DNA of 64,000 bases, taken from positions 372,001-436,000 of the forward strand of contig FMVL01000003.1 in assembly GCA_900102235.1 (NCBI GenBank), read 5' to 3'. A program made the translations under genes and the position numbers. The notes beneath the pieces are model-generated. The model did not search any database, was not told the DNA's origin, and was given only the letters and a program-made list of their open reading frames with translations. Source of the stretch: Lachnospiraceae bacterium XBB2008 (lineage in GTDB: Bacteria > Bacillota > Clostridia > Lachnospirales > Lachnospiraceae). Positions 17,625 through 26,288 of the stretch are shown piece by piece. Numbering within the stretch: position 1 is the stretch's first letter; each line of letters begins with the position of its first letter.

Positions 17625-18011
17625 TCATTTCTCGTCGAGGATCAGCGTGATGTGGCATGTACGCTTTTCGATCCTGTAAGCTCTGCCCTGTGCTCTGGGC
17701 TGGATACGCTTCATTGTCGGTCCCTTATTCGCATAGCATTCTGCGATATAGAGATTATCACGGCTCATTCCGTTGTTGTTCTCTGCATTTGCGATAGCAG
17801 ACTCAAGCAACTTCTTGATAAGTGATGATGCATATCTGGGGTTGTACTCAAGGATACCGAGTGCGGTCTCTACATCCTTACCGCGGATGGCATCAAGTAC
17901 AAAGCAGGCCTTTGTTACAGATACTCTCGCAAAGCTCAGCTTAGCGGAGGGCCTTGTATCTTTATTTGCGTTTCTCTCTCTTTTTATCTGAGATCTATGT
18001 CCTTTAGCCAT
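17625..18011 (-). CDS. rplV: 50S ribosomal protein L22
   Basis: L22 lines the peptide exit tunnel with its beta-hairpin. The 128-residue product has [24 protein letters not shown] and the hairpin region [29 protein letters not shown] charged start, [14 protein letters not shown], precedes the core. Confidence 0.99.
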   Translation of the reverse strand: MAKGHRSQIKRERNANKDTRPSAKLSFARVSVTKACFVLDAIRGKDVETALGILEYNPRYASSLIKKLLESAIANAENNNGMSRDNLYIAECYANKGPTMKRIQPRAQGRAYRIEKRTCHITLILDEK

Positions 18012-18039
18012 AGATGCTGCCTCCTTTCAGTTTCCAAGC

Positions 18040-18321
18040 TTACTTAACTTTGGACTTACGCTCGTCCTTGTCATGTCCTCTGTAGGTTCTGGTTGCTACG
18101 AACTCGCCGAGCTTGTGACCTACCATGTCCTCTGTGATATATACCGGAACATGCTTCCTGCCATCGTGTACTGCAATTGTGTGTCCCACGAAGGAAGGGA
18201 AGATCGTGGAGCGGCGTGACCAGGTCTTGATAACTGACTTGTCGCCGGAAGCATTGAGCGCGTCTACTTTCTTAAGCAGGCTCTCGTCTGCAAAAGGTCC
18301 TTTTTTAAGTGATCTAGACAT
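18040..18321 (-). CDS. rpsS: 30S ribosomal protein S19
   Basis: S19 is a 30S head protein. All 93 residues match: [47 protein letters not shown], then [11 protein letters not shown]. Standard place between rplB and rplV. Confidence 0.99.
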   Translation of the reverse strand: MSRSLKKGPFADESLLKKVDALNASGDKSVIKTWSRRSTIFPSFVGHTIAVHDGRKHVPVYITEDMVGHKLGEFVATRTYRGHDKDERKSKVK

Positions 18322-18335
18322 GAATTTCTTCCTCC

Positions 18336-19178
18336 TTACTTGATCGCCTTACCGTCGCGTCTTCTTACTATCATCTTGTTCGAAGCCTTTTTCTTCTTAC
18401 GGGTCTTAAGTCCCATTGCAGGCTTGCCCCAAGGAGTGCTCGGGCCGGGGCGACCTATCGGAGCGCGTCCCTCACCACCACCGTGCGGGTGATCGTTGGG
18501 GTTCATGACTGAACCGCGGACCGTAGGGCGGATGCCCATGTGACGTTTACGTCCTGCTTTACCCAGGTTGATCAGATTGTGATCACCGTTTCCTATGATA
18601 CCGACGGTTGCACGGCAAAGGATCGGAACCATTCTCATCTCGCCCGAAGGGAGACGAAGTGTAGCATACTTACCTTCCTTAGCCATTACCTGAGCACCGT
18701 TACCGGCTGCTCTTACCATCTGGCCGCCCTTACCGGGCAGAAGCTCTATATTGTGTACCATGGTACCTACGGGGATGTTCTCGAGAGGCAGACAGTTACC
18801 GATACGAACTTCGGCTGTGGGGCCGTTCATGATCTTCATGCCGTCCTTAAGTCCCTCGGGAGCCAGGATATAGGCTTTCTCACCATCCTCATAGCATATG
18901 AGAGCTATGTTTGCTGTTCTGTTGGGATCGTACTCGATGCCGATGACCTTAGCAGCGATACCGTCCTTGTTTCTCTTAAAATCAATCTTACGATACAGTC
19001 TTCTGCTTCCGCCGCCGTGATGTCTCACAGTGATCTTACCCTGATTGTTGCGGCCTGCGGTCTTCTTAAGTGAATATGTAAGTGCCTTCTCGGGAGTAGT
19101 CTTGGTGATCTCCGAGAAATCGGAACCGGTCATATTCCTTCTGGAAGGTGTATACGGATTATATGTCTTAATTCCCAT
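18336..19178 (-). CDS. rplB: 50S ribosomal protein L2
   Basis: L2 supports the peptidyl-transferase centre and subunit joining. The product has 280 residues. It starts [21 protein letters not shown] and contains [22 protein letters not shown] and the C-terminal signature [18 protein letters not shown]. Typical. Confidence 0.99.
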   Translation of the reverse strand: MGIKTYNPYTPSRRNMTGSDFSEITKTTPEKALTYSLKKTAGRNNQGKITVRHHGGGSRRLYRKIDFKRNKDGIAAKVIGIEYDPNRTANIALICYEDGEKAYILAPEGLKDGMKIMNGPTAEVRIGNCLPLENIPVGTMVHNIELLPGKGGQMVRAAGNGAQVMAKEGKYATLRLPSGEMRMVPILCRATVGIIGNGDHNLINLGKAGRKRHMGIRPTVRGSVMNPNDHPHGGGEGRAPIGRPGPSTPWGKPAMGLKTRKKKKASNKMIVRRRDGKAIK

Positions 19179-19205
19179 TTCTTCCTCCTAAACGTACGTA
19201 TCTTA

Positions 19206-19505
19206 TCAGAGTCCTGCAAAGATCTCGATGTCCTTGCTGTCTTCCGTGAGAGTAACTATCGCTTTTTTGGTCTTGGCTGTCTTGCCGTAAACCATCCCGC
19301 GTCTCTTGGTCTTGCCGTCCTGCTTCATGGTGTTGACGTTCTTCACCTTGGCGCCGTCAAACATCTTCTCAACGGCTTCCTTGATCTGGCTCTTGTTAGC
19401 CTCGGGATGTACCAGAAAAGTGTACTTCTTCTCAGCCATAGCATTCATACTTTTTTCGGTGACCACAGGTTTAAGGATCACGTCATAATACTGGATCGCT
19501 GCCAT
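19206..19505 (-). CDS. rplW: 50S ribosomal protein L23
   Basis: L23 is at the tunnel exit and docks trigger factor and SRP. The 99-residue product has [16 protein letters not shown] and [23 protein letters not shown], then [20 protein letters not shown]. It overlaps rplD by one base. Confidence 0.99.
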   Translation of the reverse strand: MAAIQYYDVILKPVVTEKSMNAMAEKKYTFLVHPEANKSQIKEAVEKMFDGAKVKNVNTMKQDGKTKRRGMVYGKTAKTKKAIVTLTEDSKDIEIFAGL

Positions 19506-20128
19506 TATGCATACACCTCCTGAATCTTTTCCACAGCATCCTTGGTAACTACCATCGTGCCGTTGTTAACTACATCGTAAACGTTCAGAGAACCTACCTG
19601 AGAGGTCTGTACTGCGGGGATGTTGGCTGCGCTCTTGATGACCTTCTCATCCGTATCGGAAAGAACGATGAGTGCCTTGCCTTCTACCTTGAGGTTCTTA
19701 AGTACCTCTACAACATCCTTGGTCTTGAATCCTTCGAGTTCGAACTTGTCAAGAACGATGAACTTCTCAGATGCTACCTTATCGGTAAGCGCGCTCTTTA
19801 AAGCTGCTCTCTTCTCTTTCTTGTTCATCTTGAAAGAGTAATCTCTGGGAACGGGAGCAAATACAACTCCGCCGCCTGTCCACTGAGGAGCTCTGATGGA
19901 TCCCTGTCTTGCATGACCGGTACCCTTCTGTCTCCAGGGCTTACGTCCGCCGCCGCTTACTTCCGAACGGGTCTTGGCTTTCTGCGTGCCCTGACGGTTG
20001 TTGGCCAGCTGCTGTACTCTGGCCATGTGTACGAGATGTTCGTTGATCTCTACACCGAATATGGCATCGTCAAGCTCGATGGAGCCGACATTCTTGCCTT
20101 TCATATCATAAACAGTTACGCTTGCCAC
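19505..20128 (-). CDS. rplD: 50S ribosomal protein L4
   Basis: L4 binds 23S rRNA and reaches the exit tunnel; in E. coli it also represses the S10 operon. The 207-residue product has the tunnel loop [34 protein letters not shown] (read in parts, near 65-98). It lies between rplC and rplW. Confidence 0.99.
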   Translation of the reverse strand: MASVTVYDMKGKNVGSIELDDAIFGVEINEHLVHMARVQQLANNRQGTQKAKTRSEVSGGGRKPWRQKGTGHARQGSIRAPQWTGGGVVFAPVPRDYSFKMNKKEKRAALKSALTDKVASEKFIVLDKFELEGFKTKDVVEVLKNLKVEGKALIVLSDTDEKVIKSAANIPAVQTSQVGSLNVYDVVNNGTMVVTKDAVEKIQEVYA

Positions 20129-20150
20129 TGCTATGTCCTCCTTTCACCTA

Positions 20151-20834
20151 TTACACGTCTGCTCTGGTCGTTTCCTTGATAGTAACCAGTGCTTTCTTGG
20201 GTCCGGGAACGGCGCCCTTGACAAGCAGCAGATTCTTATCAGCGTCTACTCTGACAACAGTCAGGTTCTGAACTGTGACCTTCTTGCATCCCATGTGACC
20301 GGGCATACCCTTGCCCTTGAACACGCGGCTGGGTGAAGAACATGCACCGTTGGAACCCTGGTGACGATGGAACTTGGAACCGTGCTTCATGGGACCTCTG
20401 TGCTGACCGAGTCTCTTGATAGCACCCTGGAATCCTTTACCCTTGCTGATGGCAGATGCGTCTACATGATCGCCTACTTCAAATATATCAGCCTTGATCT
20501 CGCTTCCGAGCTCATACTCGTCTGCGTTCTCAAACTTGAACTCTCTTACATATCTCTTTCCGGATACGCCGGCTTTGTCAAAATGGCCTTTCTCAGCCTT
20601 GGTGATGCCGTGTCTGTGTGCAACGGACTTCTTTCCGCTGGCATCCTTGTTTACGACCTTCTCCTTCTTATCGACGAAACCTACCTGAACTGCACTGTAA
20701 CCGTCGTTCTCTACAGTCTTGATCTGTGTTACTGCACAGGGACCTGCCTGTAATACGGTTACGGGGACCAGTGTTCCGTCCTCGTTGAAGATCTGTGTCA
20801 TACCGACTTTCGTCGCTAAAATCGCTTTCTTCAT
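20151..20834 (-). CDS. rplC: 50S ribosomal protein L3
   Basis: L3 begins large-subunit assembly. The true start is the ATG at 20832-20834 ([16 protein letters not shown]), preceded by AAGGAGG. An upstream in-frame extension of 13 codons lacks family similarity. The 227-residue product contains [27 protein letters not shown], and ends in a normal basic domain. Confidence 0.98.
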   Translation of the reverse strand: MKKAILATKVGMTQIFNEDGTLVPVTVLQAGPCAVTQIKTVENDGYSAVQVGFVDKKEKVVNKDASGKKSVAHRHGITKAEKGHFDKAGVSGKRYVREFKFENADEYELGSEIKADIFEVGDHVDASAISKGKGFQGAIKRLGQHRGPMKHGSKFHRHQGSNGACSSPSRVFKGKGMPGHMGCKKVTVQNLTVVRVDADKNLLLVKGAVPGPKKALVTIKETTRADV

Positions 20835-20858
20835 GATTCCTCCTTGTTTCCTACAGCG

Positions 20859-20875
20859 GCATGAATTTCTCATGC
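20859..20875 (-). other. Hairpin in the rpsJ-rplC gap
   Basis: GCATGA (20859-20864) pairs with TCATGC (20870-20875), loop ATTTC. It lies just upstream of the rplC ribosome-binding site and has no U-tract. Confidence 0.6.
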
Positions 20876-20906
20876 ATTCTAGTGGGAGTGGTTTACGTTA
20901 CGTTGA

Positions 20907-21227
20907 TCAGTTGTTTGTTTTCATTTTGATGTCGATGTAAACACCGGCAGGCATCTCAAGTCTCTGAAGTGCATCAACAGTCTTCTGGGTGGGAGTGATG
21001 ATGTCGATCAGTCTCTTGTGAGTTCTCTGTTCGAACTGCTCTCTCGAATCCTTATACTTGTGTGTTGCACGCAGAATAGTCACAACTTCCTTCTTAGTAG
21101 GAAGCGGAACGGGTCCGCTTACGGTTGAACCATTCTTGGTCACGGTCTCGATGATCTTCTTGGCAGAAGCGTCCACCAGTTCGTGATCATAAGCCTTGAG
21201 GGTGATTCTCATTACCTGACTTGCCAT
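20907..21227 (-). CDS. rpsJ: 30S ribosomal protein S10
   Basis: First gene of the S10-spc-alpha operon. The start is the ATG at 21225-21227 ([19 protein letters not shown], 106 residues); the upstream in-frame extension ([14 protein letters not shown]) lacks similarity and covers the RBS AAAGGAGG. The signature [17 protein letters not shown]-type segment and the ending [15 protein letters not shown] are present. The transcript starts about 240 bases upstream. Confidence 0.98.
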   Translation of the reverse strand: MASQVMRITLKAYDHELVDASAKKIIETVTKNGSTVSGPVPLPTKKEVVTILRATHKYKDSREQFEQRTHKRLIDIITPTQKTVDALQRLEMPAGVYIDIKMKTNN

Positions 21228-21470
21228 AAAAAAAGTCGCCTCCTTTTCGCACTTTCTTAAATCAAGCACAACAAGCGGTGACTGTACACTCTCCCGTGTG
21301 TGTCATAACTTTCTTCAAAAAAAATAAACTCACACGTCGTTTCCGATCATATGCCGGACTATACTCAGGTACAGTGACTTGTCGTCAGTTTCCTAACTTG
21401 ACATTCGCTCCACGGAAAACCTGCCACGAAGGCAGCAACCTCACGCTTCATAGCTATCAATGTCACAGCA
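21228..21470 (-). promoter_or_regulatory. Long 5' leader of the S10 operon
   Basis: About 240 transcribed bases precede rpsJ without an ORF of note. One visible hairpin is CTGCC-TTCGT-GGCAG near 21420-21434 (CTGCCACGAAGGCAG on the plus strand). A run of eight A at 21318-21325 (U on the transcript) follows no strong stem that I could find. E. coli has an L4-responsive leader in this position. I see no match to a named leader family, so function is open. The rest of the 409-base divergent gap holds the two promoters listed separately. Confidence 0.45.
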
Positions 21471-21476
21471 CGGACT

Positions 21477-21505
21477 ACTATACACGATAAATACGGGAAA
21501 TGCAA
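21477..21505 (-). promoter_or_regulatory. Sigma-A promoter of the S10-spc-alpha operon
   Basis: On the minus strand, -35 TTGCAT (21505-21500), a 17-base spacer, and -10 TATAGT (21482-21477). It is the only strong promoter between rpsJ and the divergent methyltransferase gene. Confidence 0.8.
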
Positions 21506-21536
21506 GAACTTTTTTTGTTTTTTTGCAAGAACTTTT
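21501..21536. repeat. Direct repeat overlapping the S10 promoter -35
   Basis: TGCAAGAACTTTT occurs at 21501-21513 and again at 21524-21536, 23 bases apart start to start (about two helical turns), separated by a T-rich stretch. The first copy overlaps the -35 box of the rpsJ promoter. It could be an activator or UP-element-like site. Confidence 0.6.
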
Positions 21537-21575
21537 AACGTTTATCCGAAAAAAGAGACTTCGGGGAAAAGTTTC

Positions 21576-21604
21576 TTTATTATATAGCGAAATAATGATA
21601 TCAT
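21576..21604 (+). promoter_or_regulatory. Probable promoter of the methyltransferase gene
   Basis: -35-like TTTATT (21576-21581), 17-base spacer, -10 TATCAT (21599-21604), 32 bases before the ATG at 21637, with AAAGGA as RBS. The -35 is poor, so this is a moderate call. Confidence 0.5.
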
Positions 21605-21636
21605 AATTTGCGTGTTTTATGTGAAAGGAATTCAAG

Positions 21637-22548
21637 ATGATCATTGCTGACGGTTGGAAAGAATACGAAGTCCTGGACGCTTCGGACGGCGAGAAGCTGG
21701 AGCGGTGGGGTAACTTCCTATTAATAAGGCCCGACCCACAGGTCATATGGCACACGGATAAAAAGCATCCCGGGTGGAGAAGACCCAATGCGCACTATCA
21801 CCGCTCTTCCAAAGGCGGCGGCGAATGGGAGTTCTTCGATCTGCCCGAGGAGTGGTCTGTATATTATAAGGAAATGACATTCAATTTAAAGCCATTTGCC
21901 TTTAAGCACACCGGGATATTTCCCGAGCAGGCGGCCAACTGGGACTGGTCTTCGGAACTGATCAGGCAGCGAATAAACGGCCGGTCGGGAGCCGGTGCGA
22001 AGGCCGACGGTTCGACCGGAGCGGTCAAAGTACTGAATCTCTTCGCATATACGGGCGGTGCCACGATCGCAGCCCTGTGTGCGGGAGCCGAGGTCACCCA
22101 CGTGGATGCCTCCAAGGGAATGGTAACCTGGGCAAAAGAGAACGCTGTCTCGACCGGAGTGGTCGACAGACCCGTGCGCTGGCTCGTCGATGACTGCGTC
22201 AAGTTCGTCGAGCGTGAGATACGCCGCGGTAACAAGTACGATGCCATCATCATGGACCCACCTTCATACGGACGCGGTCCCAAAGGAGAAACCTGGAAGA
22301 TCGAAGACTCGATATACGACCTGATCTGCAAATGCAGTAAGCTGCTGTCGGATAACCCGCTCTTCTTTCTCATTAATTCATATACGACCGGACTTCAGCC
22401 CGGTGTACTAAAAACAATGACCGATCTGGTCATAACGCCTGAGCACGGCGGAAATACATGTGCCGATGAGCTGGGACTGCCCATATCCGGGTCTGATCTC
22501 ATACTGCCCTGCGGTGCATGCAGCAGATGGGAGGCTATAAATATATGA
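21637..22548 (+). CDS. Class I SAM-dependent methyltransferase (RlmI/RlmK-like)
   Basis: A 303-residue methyltransferase of the type that modifies rRNA or related substrates. The SAM motif I is VLNLFAYTGGATIAAL (near 132-147), the acidic loop is VTHVDASKGMV, and the catalytic motif is IIMDPPSYGRG (near 207-217). It lacks the N-terminal PUA domain and has an unassigned N-terminal beta region instead (MIIADGWKEYEVLD). The substrate is not evident. The stop overlaps the next start (ATGA), suggesting coupled translation with a lipoprotein, an odd pairing. Confidence 0.88.
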   Translation: MIIADGWKEYEVLDASDGEKLERWGNFLLIRPDPQVIWHTDKKHPGWRRPNAHYHRSSKGGGEWEFFDLPEEWSVYYKEMTFNLKPFAFKHTGIFPEQAANWDWSSELIRQRINGRSGAGAKADGSTGAVKVLNLFAYTGGATIAALCAGAEVTHVDASKGMVTWAKENAVSTGVVDRPVRWLVDDCVKFVEREIRRGNKYDAIIMDPPSYGRGPKGETWKIEDSIYDLICKCSKLLSDNPLFFLINSYTTGLQPGVLKTMTDLVITPEHGGNTCADELGLPISGSDLILPCGACSRWEAINI

Positions 22549-23684
22549 AGATCAAGAAATCAATCAGCGTAATATCTCTCGGGATCATACTCGCACTGAC
22601 CGGTTGCGGAAGCAATGTGACTCCTTCGGACAATACTCCGGATCAGACTCCCGAAACAGTATCCGAAACACAGGCATCGGGTGATACCGTAACCCACGAT
22701 ATAATAGATACCCTGCCTTTAAACCGTCATATAAAGATCGATCATATAGGTCTGGTGACCAGCGAAGGCGGGATTGACGACGAATCCTTCAACCAGAGCG
22801 CATGGGAAGGACTCCAGAGAACATCCGGTTCATATGACTGTGACGTTAAATATGTAGAAAGCAATACGATCGCCGATTTCAAAGGCAATGTGGACACTAT
22901 CCTCACTGATGACATGGATCTGGTATGGGGAATAGGCTACGACTGTGCGCAGGACATGCTCGATGCAGCTACCGAGCATCCCGATGTTTACTTCGCCATG
23001 GTAGATAACACCTTTGAAGATCTTCCGTCAAACATGACAGGAGTAGTCTTCAGAGGACAGGAACCTGCTTTTCTTGCAGGGTTCATAGCCGGCAACGTGA
23101 CCGAGACCGACAGGATAGGTTTCGTAGGCGGCGTTCAGAACGATGTGATAGACCAGTTCAGATACGGTTTCCAGGGTGGTGTTGCCTATGCTGCTGCCCG
23201 TCTGAACAAAGAGATCGAAGTTTACGCCGAGTATGCAGACTCATTCTCTGACGAATCCACGGGAAAAGCACTGGCCGACAAGCTTTATGATGAAGACGGA
23301 TGCGATATCGTATTCCAGGCAGCCGGTGCAACAGGCTTAGGTGTCATAGAATCCGCAAAGGAGCATGACCTGTATGTGATAGGCATCGACAAGGATCAGT
23401 CATATCTGGCTCCGGACAACGTGCTGACCAGCGTGCTCAAGTATGTGAGCGTCGCCATATATACCGTCTCCGGAGATTACATCCTCGGGATCGACATCGG
23501 CGGCAAGACCGTAAGTCTGGGCCTCTCCGATAATTCGATGGGCATCAGCGGCCAGCATTCGCTGTATTCCGATGATATATATAATACTGCCATGGCTCTT
23601 AAAGACGACATCATCGCAGGCAATATAGTTCCGCCGTCAAACGGCCCCGAATACGGTAAGTTTGTTGAGTGGATCTGGAAATAA
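22545..23684 (+). CDS. BMP-family basic membrane lipoprotein (PnrA/Med-like)
   Basis: The start is the ATG at 22545 inside the ATGA overlap (MKIKKSISVISLGIILALTGCGS), not the upstream in-frame ATG. The signal peptide ends in lipobox LTGC, so the 379-residue product is lipid-anchored. After a Thr/Ser/Pro-rich linker, the BMP fold begins at HIGLVTSEGGIDDESFNQSAWEGL and includes GVVFRGQEPAFLAGFIAGN and FQAAGATGLGVI. Relatives bind purine nucleosides for ABC import. No permease or ATPase genes lie nearby, so it may serve a distant transporter or act as a sensor. Confidence 0.9.
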   Translation: MKIKKSISVISLGIILALTGCGSNVTPSDNTPDQTPETVSETQASGDTVTHDIIDTLPLNRHIKIDHIGLVTSEGGIDDESFNQSAWEGLQRTSGSYDCDVKYVESNTIADFKGNVDTILTDDMDLVWGIGYDCAQDMLDAATEHPDVYFAMVDNTFEDLPSNMTGVVFRGQEPAFLAGFIAGNVTETDRIGFVGGVQNDVIDQFRYGFQGGVAYAAARLNKEIEVYAEYADSFSDESTGKALADKLYDEDGCDIVFQAAGATGLGVIESAKEHDLYVIGIDKDQSYLAPDNVLTSVLKYVSVAIYTVSGDYILGIDIGGKTVSLGLSDNSMGISGQHSLYSDDIYNTAMALKDDIIAGNIVPPSNGPEYGKFVEWIWK

Positions 23685-23708
23685 AATCGGATGCGGAGAT
23701 CGATGTTA

Positions 23709-24473
23709 ATGAAGAAAAGGCTATCTGCCGCAATAATAGCAGTTTCTGCTATGTTCCTCCTTTTCCCCGCCAGAGCCGAAGCGCAGGTGCTGGATATAAT
23801 CGAAGAGGTTGACAGCGCTACAGCCGAAGCCGAAAGAAACATATATGCGAGACTCCCCGAAGGGATCCGCTCCGCTCTGGAAGAGACCGGATACGTATAC
23901 TACTCCGATGTCATAACGCAAAGCGGGCATGCGGGAACAACATATATCATGTCCGACCGTGTGATCGGCGAGGGCAAAGCATCCACGGATGTGAAGTATG
24001 ACGGAGATGTGATGATCCATGAGATCGGACACTACATCGATGTCTGCTATCAGGGATACTCCGGGGGTTCGGACGAATGCTGTTATACCGCGTCGGATGC
24101 CGCGGAGTGGCAGAAACTCTATGCAAAATATAAAGATACGATCGCAGGTTTCGGCGGTCTGTCCAAATATGAAGTCTACAACGCCAACGAAGCGTTTGCG
24201 GAAGCTTATTCACACGTGATCCGGAATCGTAAGATGGTAGAAAGAAAGGCCCCGGAGATCGTCGATTATGTGGACAGGGTCAATGCGGATGTGATAGCAA
24301 GATACGCCAAGGAAACCATCAATATCTCTGCGGAATACAATACCGAAGAATTCGATGCAGCCGCATATTACTCAAGATACCCCGACCTTCGCCTCGCTTT
24401 CGGGCAGAATGCCAAAGCCCTGTATGACCACTGGATAACATACGGAAAGGCAGAAGGCAGAAAAGCCAGATGA
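23709..24473 (+). CDS. Secreted HExxH metalloprotease-like protein (M34/ATLF-like fold suspected)
   Basis: The signal peptide is MKKRLSAAIIAVSAMFLLFPARAEA. The zinc motif HEIGHYIDV lies near residue 100, and a downstream NEAFAEAYSH supplies a likely third ligand Glu, the arrangement of anthrax lethal factor-like peptidases. The C-terminal ~40 residues (FDAAAYYSRYPDLRLAFG) are a small module found repeated in other Clostridial secreted proteins. GGAG at 23695-23698 allows starts at 23703 or 23709; I chose the classical signal-peptide start. Target unknown. It ends two bases from the convergent regulator gene. Confidence 0.75.
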   Translation: MKKRLSAAIIAVSAMFLLFPARAEAQVLDIIEEVDSATAEAERNIYARLPEGIRSALEETGYVYYSDVITQSGHAGTTYIMSDRVIGEGKASTDVKYDGDVMIHEIGHYIDVCYQGYSGGSDECCYTASDAAEWQKLYAKYKDTIAGFGGLSKYEVYNANEAFAEAYSHVIRNRKMVERKAPEIVDYVDRVNADVIARYAKETINISAEYNTEEFDAAAYYSRYPDLRLAFGQNAKALYDHWITYGKAEGRKAR

Positions 24474-24475
24474 TT

Positions 24476-25111
24476 TTAAGAATTAATGAAATATGCTCCT
24501 TTTCTCTTGCCGCGTCTGAGCTTGCCCTCGTCACACAGGGCATTCATCATGCGGATCAGATGACGGTAGCTGACTCCCATCAGCTGGCTGATAGTCCCCA
24601 GACTCTCGGCAACCCGTCCGTCCTCGGCTGAAAGCTTCAGATAGTCGTACAACCTTTCCTCGGTAGTCATAAGCGCTCCGGCATCCGTGGGAGTGGTCTC
24701 GGAAAGAGTCAGTTTTTCAGCAAGCTGCTGAGTCATATATCTAAGAAATGTCCTGTCACTCATCAGTCTGTGGCGGCTGTTGCGTGTGGAAAGCTTCATG
24801 CACAGCGCATCGCCCTCAACCTGAGCAGATCTCGTGGCAGCGCTTCCGGTCACGAATTCAGAATCCCCAACCAGACCTTTTGACAGGAAAAACACTCCGA
24901 AGTCCCGTTTAACCGAGCAGGCGTAGAACTTGACGCGCCCGACCAGAAGAAAATACATGCAATCGGGCACATCGCCTTCCTTGATCATATATTCCCCCGC
25001 TCCGAAATTGACCAGTTCAAAATTGAGCCCGCTCATGCTCTCGAAACAGTCCTTGATATGAAATTGTTCCATCAGTTTGTCTCTGAGCGCCGGATTGTCG
25101 AGTATCGTCAT
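24476..25111 (-). CDS. Crp/Fnr-family transcriptional regulator
   Basis: The 211-residue product has a cyclic-nucleotide-binding-like beta-barrel (about 20-125, with FGAGEYMIKEGDVPDCMYFLLVGRV). A dimer helix follows, then a winged helix with the recognition segment ISQLMGVSYRHLIRMMNALC (near 170-190). It resembles YeiL-type members; no Fnr-type cysteine cluster is seen at the N-terminus, and the effector is unknown. It is the last gene of a likely GH31-membrane protein-regulator transcript, 4 bases after its neighbour. Confidence 0.88.
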   Translation of the reverse strand: MTILDNPALRDKLMEQFHIKDCFESMSGLNFELVNFGAGEYMIKEGDVPDCMYFLLVGRVKFYACSVKRDFGVFFLSKGLVGDSEFVTGSAATRSAQVEGDALCMKLSTRNSRHRLMSDRTFLRYMTQQLAEKLTLSETTPTDAGALMTTEERLYDYLKLSAEDGRVAESLGTISQLMGVSYRHLIRMMNALCDEGKLRRGKRKGAYFINS

Positions 25112-25115
25112 AATA

Positions 25116-26267
25116 TCACTCCGTCAGTTTTGTCGTATTATAATTCTCGTTTGAATCTATGGACACCAGTTTCTTTACATTCTTGTCTCTGTAGGTCGCC
25201 GAAACGATCCTTCCCATGTCGGGCGTCAGTTCGAGCGTTCCGTCTGCATGTTCGATTATGTTGGTGAACTGAACCACTATCTCAGCCATGCAGTTCTTGC
25301 CGTCATCCTGTGTTATGGTCACGCCGTATACGATCTGTACGTCATTGGCATGATTTTCCACCTGCTGTAAGCCCGCTTCGGTCACGCTGTGGAAATATGC
25401 CGAGATCACATAGGGATTCACCCACTTGAAAGTCGTCTTGTTCCCCTTAAAAACCGGTTGTATATGTGCTTCCTGCTGGAAGATCCTGAGGCCGTACTCA
25501 TTGGCATCGGATGCATATATCAGGTCAGTCCCATAGGCTTCCATGGTCTTTAACGCCTCCGCACTGATCTGCGCGGCGCTCATCACATATTTGTCCTCGG
25601 ACACAACGGGATACTCATATACATACTCATCCTCAGGCTTATCCGTCACATACTCGTGGGAATCGAGCGCCCCCTCGGGGAGTTCCGCCTTGATCGTCAG
25701 TGTATCCCCGTCGGCAAAAAAGGTCCGGTCATCATCTATGTAATATGTGATCCCGGATACAAGAGGATCCTCCGATGTATTGGCTATCTCAAAGGTCACC
25801 TTGGGACTTATCCCGTTCTGCGTCATGATAAGTCCGGAAAACATGAAGGCATCATCGATCACCTTTGATTCGGGGAGCCCCTCTATCTGCAAAGTAGCCT
25901 CGGTTGCATCGATCCTCAACTTGCTCGCACGGGCGATCTCCTCGTCATAATCATACGAGATGGTCACGGTATCACCGTTACTTAAGTCCTCAGTCTTGTC
26001 GATCGTTGCGCTCACCGTCGACCAGAAGTCGGAATACTGACTTTCTCCGTTGATCAGCGGGGTTGCCGTTCCATAGTGATCGAAGCCGGTAAGTGACAAT
26101 GTCACATATTCCGACATCTTGATATCGGTAAATGAGTTATGCCATATGAGAAATGCTATGAGAACAGCCACCATGCATACGGCAGCAATGATCTCAACAG
26201 TGTATGCTATTACTTCTACGCGCCGTCTTTTGGCGGCGCGCAGCTTTCGTTTATCTCTTTCGTCCAT
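25116..26267 (-). CDS. Unknown membrane-anchored extracellular protein
   Basis: I do not recognise a named function. The 383-residue product has a very basic cytoplasmic N-terminus (RDKRKLRAAKRRRVE), one transmembrane helix at about 20-43, and an extracellular part rich in beta-sheet propensity. Its first segment, KMSEYVTLSLTGFDHYGTA, resembles tandem beta domains found in many Clostridial membrane proteins. It lies between the GH31 gene and the Crp/Fnr gene with short gaps (21 and 4 bases), so it is probably co-transcribed. Confidence 0.8.
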   Translation of the reverse strand: MDERDKRKLRAAKRRRVEVIAYTVEIIAAVCMVAVLIAFLIWHNSFTDIKMSEYVTLSLTGFDHYGTATPLINGESQYSDFWSTVSATIDKTEDLSNGDTVTISYDYDEEIARASKLRIDATEATLQIEGLPESKVIDDAFMFSGLIMTQNGISPKVTFEIANTSEDPLVSGITYYIDDDRTFFADGDTLTIKAELPEGALDSHEYVTDKPEDEYVYEYPVVSEDKYVMSAAQISAEALKTMEAYGTDLIYASDANEYGLRIFQQEAHIQPVFKGNKTTFKWVNPYVISAYFHSVTEAGLQQVENHANDVQIVYGVTITQDDGKNCMAEIVVQFTNIIEHADGTLELTPDMGRIVSATYRDKNVKKLVSIDSNENYNTTKLTE

Positions 26268-26288
26268 CGGGTATTGCTGTTATGTCCT

